The notes below the pieces were generated by a model that searched no databases, was not told the DNA's origin, and worked only from the letters and a program-made list of their open reading frames with translations. From positions 24,085 to 88,084 of the forward strand of contig DALS01000032.1 of assembly GCA_002499445.1 (NCBI GenBank): a stretch of 64,000 nucleotides of DNA, read 5' to 3'. This document shows, in pieces, positions 62,718-64,000 of the stretch. Each line of letters begins with the position of its first letter. The first letter of the stretch is position 1. The DNA comes from Methanosarcina sp. UBA293 (lineage in GTDB: Archaea; Halobacteriota; Methanosarcinia; Methanosarcinales; Methanosarcinaceae). Both the position numbers and the translations under genes were made by a program.

Positions 62718-63632
62718 ATGGAAAACCAGTTAATTATAGAAGGAATAGAAAGGCTTAAAGCCGAAAGGAATGCAGTAATTCTTTCCCACTTTTACACCAG
62801 ACGCGAAGTTCAGGAGGTTGCGGATTTTGTCGGGGACTCCCTTTCCCTTTGCAAAGCCGCAGTTAATTCAAAAGCTGATGTCATAGTGTTTGCAGGCGTT
62901 CACTTTATGGCAGAATCGGCATCAATAATCTCCCCTGAAAAACTAGTTCTCTTACCCGTGCCCGATGCAGGCTGCCCTATGGCTGATATGGTTACTGTGG
63001 AATCTCTGAGGAATGCAAAAGAAAAACATCCCAACGCCGCAGTCGTCTGCTATATAAACAGCTCGGCTGCCATAAAAGCCGAATCCGATATATGCTGCAC
63101 CTCGGCAAATGCGATAAATGTGGTAAATTCAATTGAAGACCGGGAGATTATTTTTGTTCCAGACAAGAATCTCGGAGCTTTCGTATCTCTTCATACTGAT
63201 AAGAAGATACATCTCTGGCCCGGTTTTTGCCATGTCCACGATAACATTAGGGACGACAATATAAAAGAATTGAGAAAACTACATCCTGATGCCAAATTTC
63301 TAGCACATCCCGAATGCAGGCCTCAAGTCCTGAGATTTGCAGACCGGATTCTCAGTACCTCAGGAATCATGAAAGAAGCGGGAAGTTCAGATTCCACAGA
63401 ATTTATAATCGGAACTGAGAGGGAAATCGTTCGGAACCTGAAAGCGAAATATCCGGATAAGGAATTTTATCCTGTCTCAGAGAAGGCTTTTTGTTACAAT
63501 ATGAAAAAAATCACCCTTGAGTCTATCCTGAACAGCCTTCAGAACATGGAGTATGAGGTTCATGTCCCGGAACATGTGAGGGTTAAAGCCAGAAAAGCGC
63601 TGGACAGGATGCTTGAGATTAGCGGAAATTGA
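62718..63632 (+). CDS. nadA: Quinolinate synthase
   Basis: 304 residues, the three-domain NadA fold. SHFYTRREVQEVADFVGDSLSLC (about 23-45) and FMAESASII are typical. The three cluster cysteines are in CTSANA (about 111), GFCHVHDN (about 169) and HPECRPQVL (about 197 or later), giving the 4Fe-4S site. It makes quinolinate from iminoaspartate and dihydroxyacetone phosphate for NAD. Its position after iscS-iscU supplies an obvious cluster client. No nadB/nadC or aspartate dehydrogenase follows within the window. Confidence 0.95.
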   Translation: MENQLIIEGIERLKAERNAVILSHFYTRREVQEVADFVGDSLSLCKAAVNSKADVIVFAGVHFMAESASIISPEKLVLLPVPDAGCPMADMVTVESLRNAKEKHPNAAVVCYINSSAAIKAESDICCTSANAINVVNSIEDREIIFVPDKNLGAFVSLHTDKKIHLWPGFCHVHDNIRDDNIKELRKLHPDAKFLAHPECRPQVLRFADRILSTSGIMKEAGSSDSTEFIIGTEREIVRNLKAKYPDKEFYPVSEKAFCYNMKKITLESILNSLQNMEYEVHVPEHVRVKARKALDRMLEISGN

Positions 63633-63888
63633 AGCACCCGAGTTCCGCTGCCCGAGTTTCGCTGCCCGAGTTCCTCTTTGGGATCACATGAAATCGGAGA
63701 TTTCATGGGAGTTGCACTGCAAGTGCAACAGCACGGTGTCCTTTTCGGCAGAGTTGCGTCTCTGCAGTGCGGCTTTATCATAATATAAAATAAAAAAAGG
63801 ATAGTTTCTTGTCCCGTTTTAATAAAAAAGGAAAAATCATTGAATTGTGCCTCTAAAAACCTTTTATTTTATTTTATTTTCATGGTTT
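63633..63888. repeat. 14-bp repeats and a series of hairpins downstream of nadA
   Basis: CCCGAGTTCCGCTG-type 14-bp units occur three times (63637, 63651, 63665). Three hairpins follow: ATGAAATC gga GATTTCAT (63688-63706), GTTGCACT gca AGTGCAAC (63711-63729) and GCAGAG-6-CTCTGC (63748-63765). Then comes a T/A-rich stretch that may end transcription. Confidence 0.6.
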
Positions 63889-64000
63889 TTAGGATTGGCC
63901 CGAGCTAGCGCTCGGTGAAAAGACAGGTTCAATATAGCGAATATGGTTCTCGAGGTGTTTTATGACTTCTTTTTTATATTTCGGCGGCGACACCTTCTAA
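63889..64000 (-). CDS. Partial ORF running off the window edge
   Basis: The minus frame from 64000 to TAA at 63889-63891 reads KVSPPKYKKEVIKHLENHIRY then IEPVFSPSASSGQS and a stop. It is basic and open to the window edge. It looks like the end of a coding sequence whose start lies outside. The palindrome CGAGCTAGCGCTCG (about 63900-63914) falls within it. I cannot assign it; a transposase C-terminus is one possibility. Confidence 0.3.

Overview
The window is a piece of a Methanosarcina-type archaeal chromosome. The indications are A+T-rich spacers, archaeal TATA boxes with GGAGG-type ribosome binding sites, cell-surface proteins built from beta-helix and PKD domains, C-terminal PGF sorting signals, a tetraether-synthase-like radical SAM enzyme, and an amber (TAG) codon interrupting a gene that stays open in frame, as expected where TAG can be pyrrolysine. 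I cannot name the species. No rRNA, tRNA or CRISPR array was found.

Layout. 1-6400: an Mrr-like restriction enzyme beside the end of a small mobile element, relics of a type I modification gene, Hsp20, a DUF1638 protein and an atypical receiver. 6400-12400: thiM-thiE, a Tes-like radical SAM enzyme, a DUF2173 protein and a gene with an in-frame TAG. 12650-22000: two large secreted beta-helix/PKD proteins separated by a DUF72 protein, an orphan methylase specificity domain, a VOC protein, a transposase fragment and a decayed DUF6448 gene. 22500-31600: a DUF1328 membrane peptide, a DUF1015 protein, an MBL-rhodanese protein, a strong small-RNA candidate, MscL, the molybdate operon modABC, a YihY-like protein and a DUF488 protein. 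31800-45100: a flippase, a glucan phosphorylase, a PAS-GAF protein, two FMN-binding-fold proteins, a fasciclin lipoprotein, a DUF11-like surface protein, a 122-bp MITE and a Nif3-like protein. 45300-52900: a giant TPR protein, thiI, a frameshifted aldo/keto reductase, a flavin reductase and a small glycine-zipper protein.

53200-63900 is the best integrated part. It is a sulfur and Fe-S block: cysE fused to a DUF59 domain, cysK, an XRE-type regulator with a cysteine cluster, iscS, iscU and nadA. cysK and iscS both carry the palindrome TTCAC-N4-GTGAA at the expected transcription start, and the regulator lies between them. I propose that this is a cysteine/Fe-S regulon controlled by that regulator. 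A metal-efflux cassette (ArsR, P-type ATPase, HMA protein) is framed by the real cysE and a truncated copy of it.

Other leads are three genes whose best-placed start codon is ATA, ATC or ATT rather than ATG, GTG or TTG; a dispersed inverted-repeat element of about 128 bp in two clear copies and one degenerate copy; and a palindrome-rich insertion that duplicates the iscS operator.
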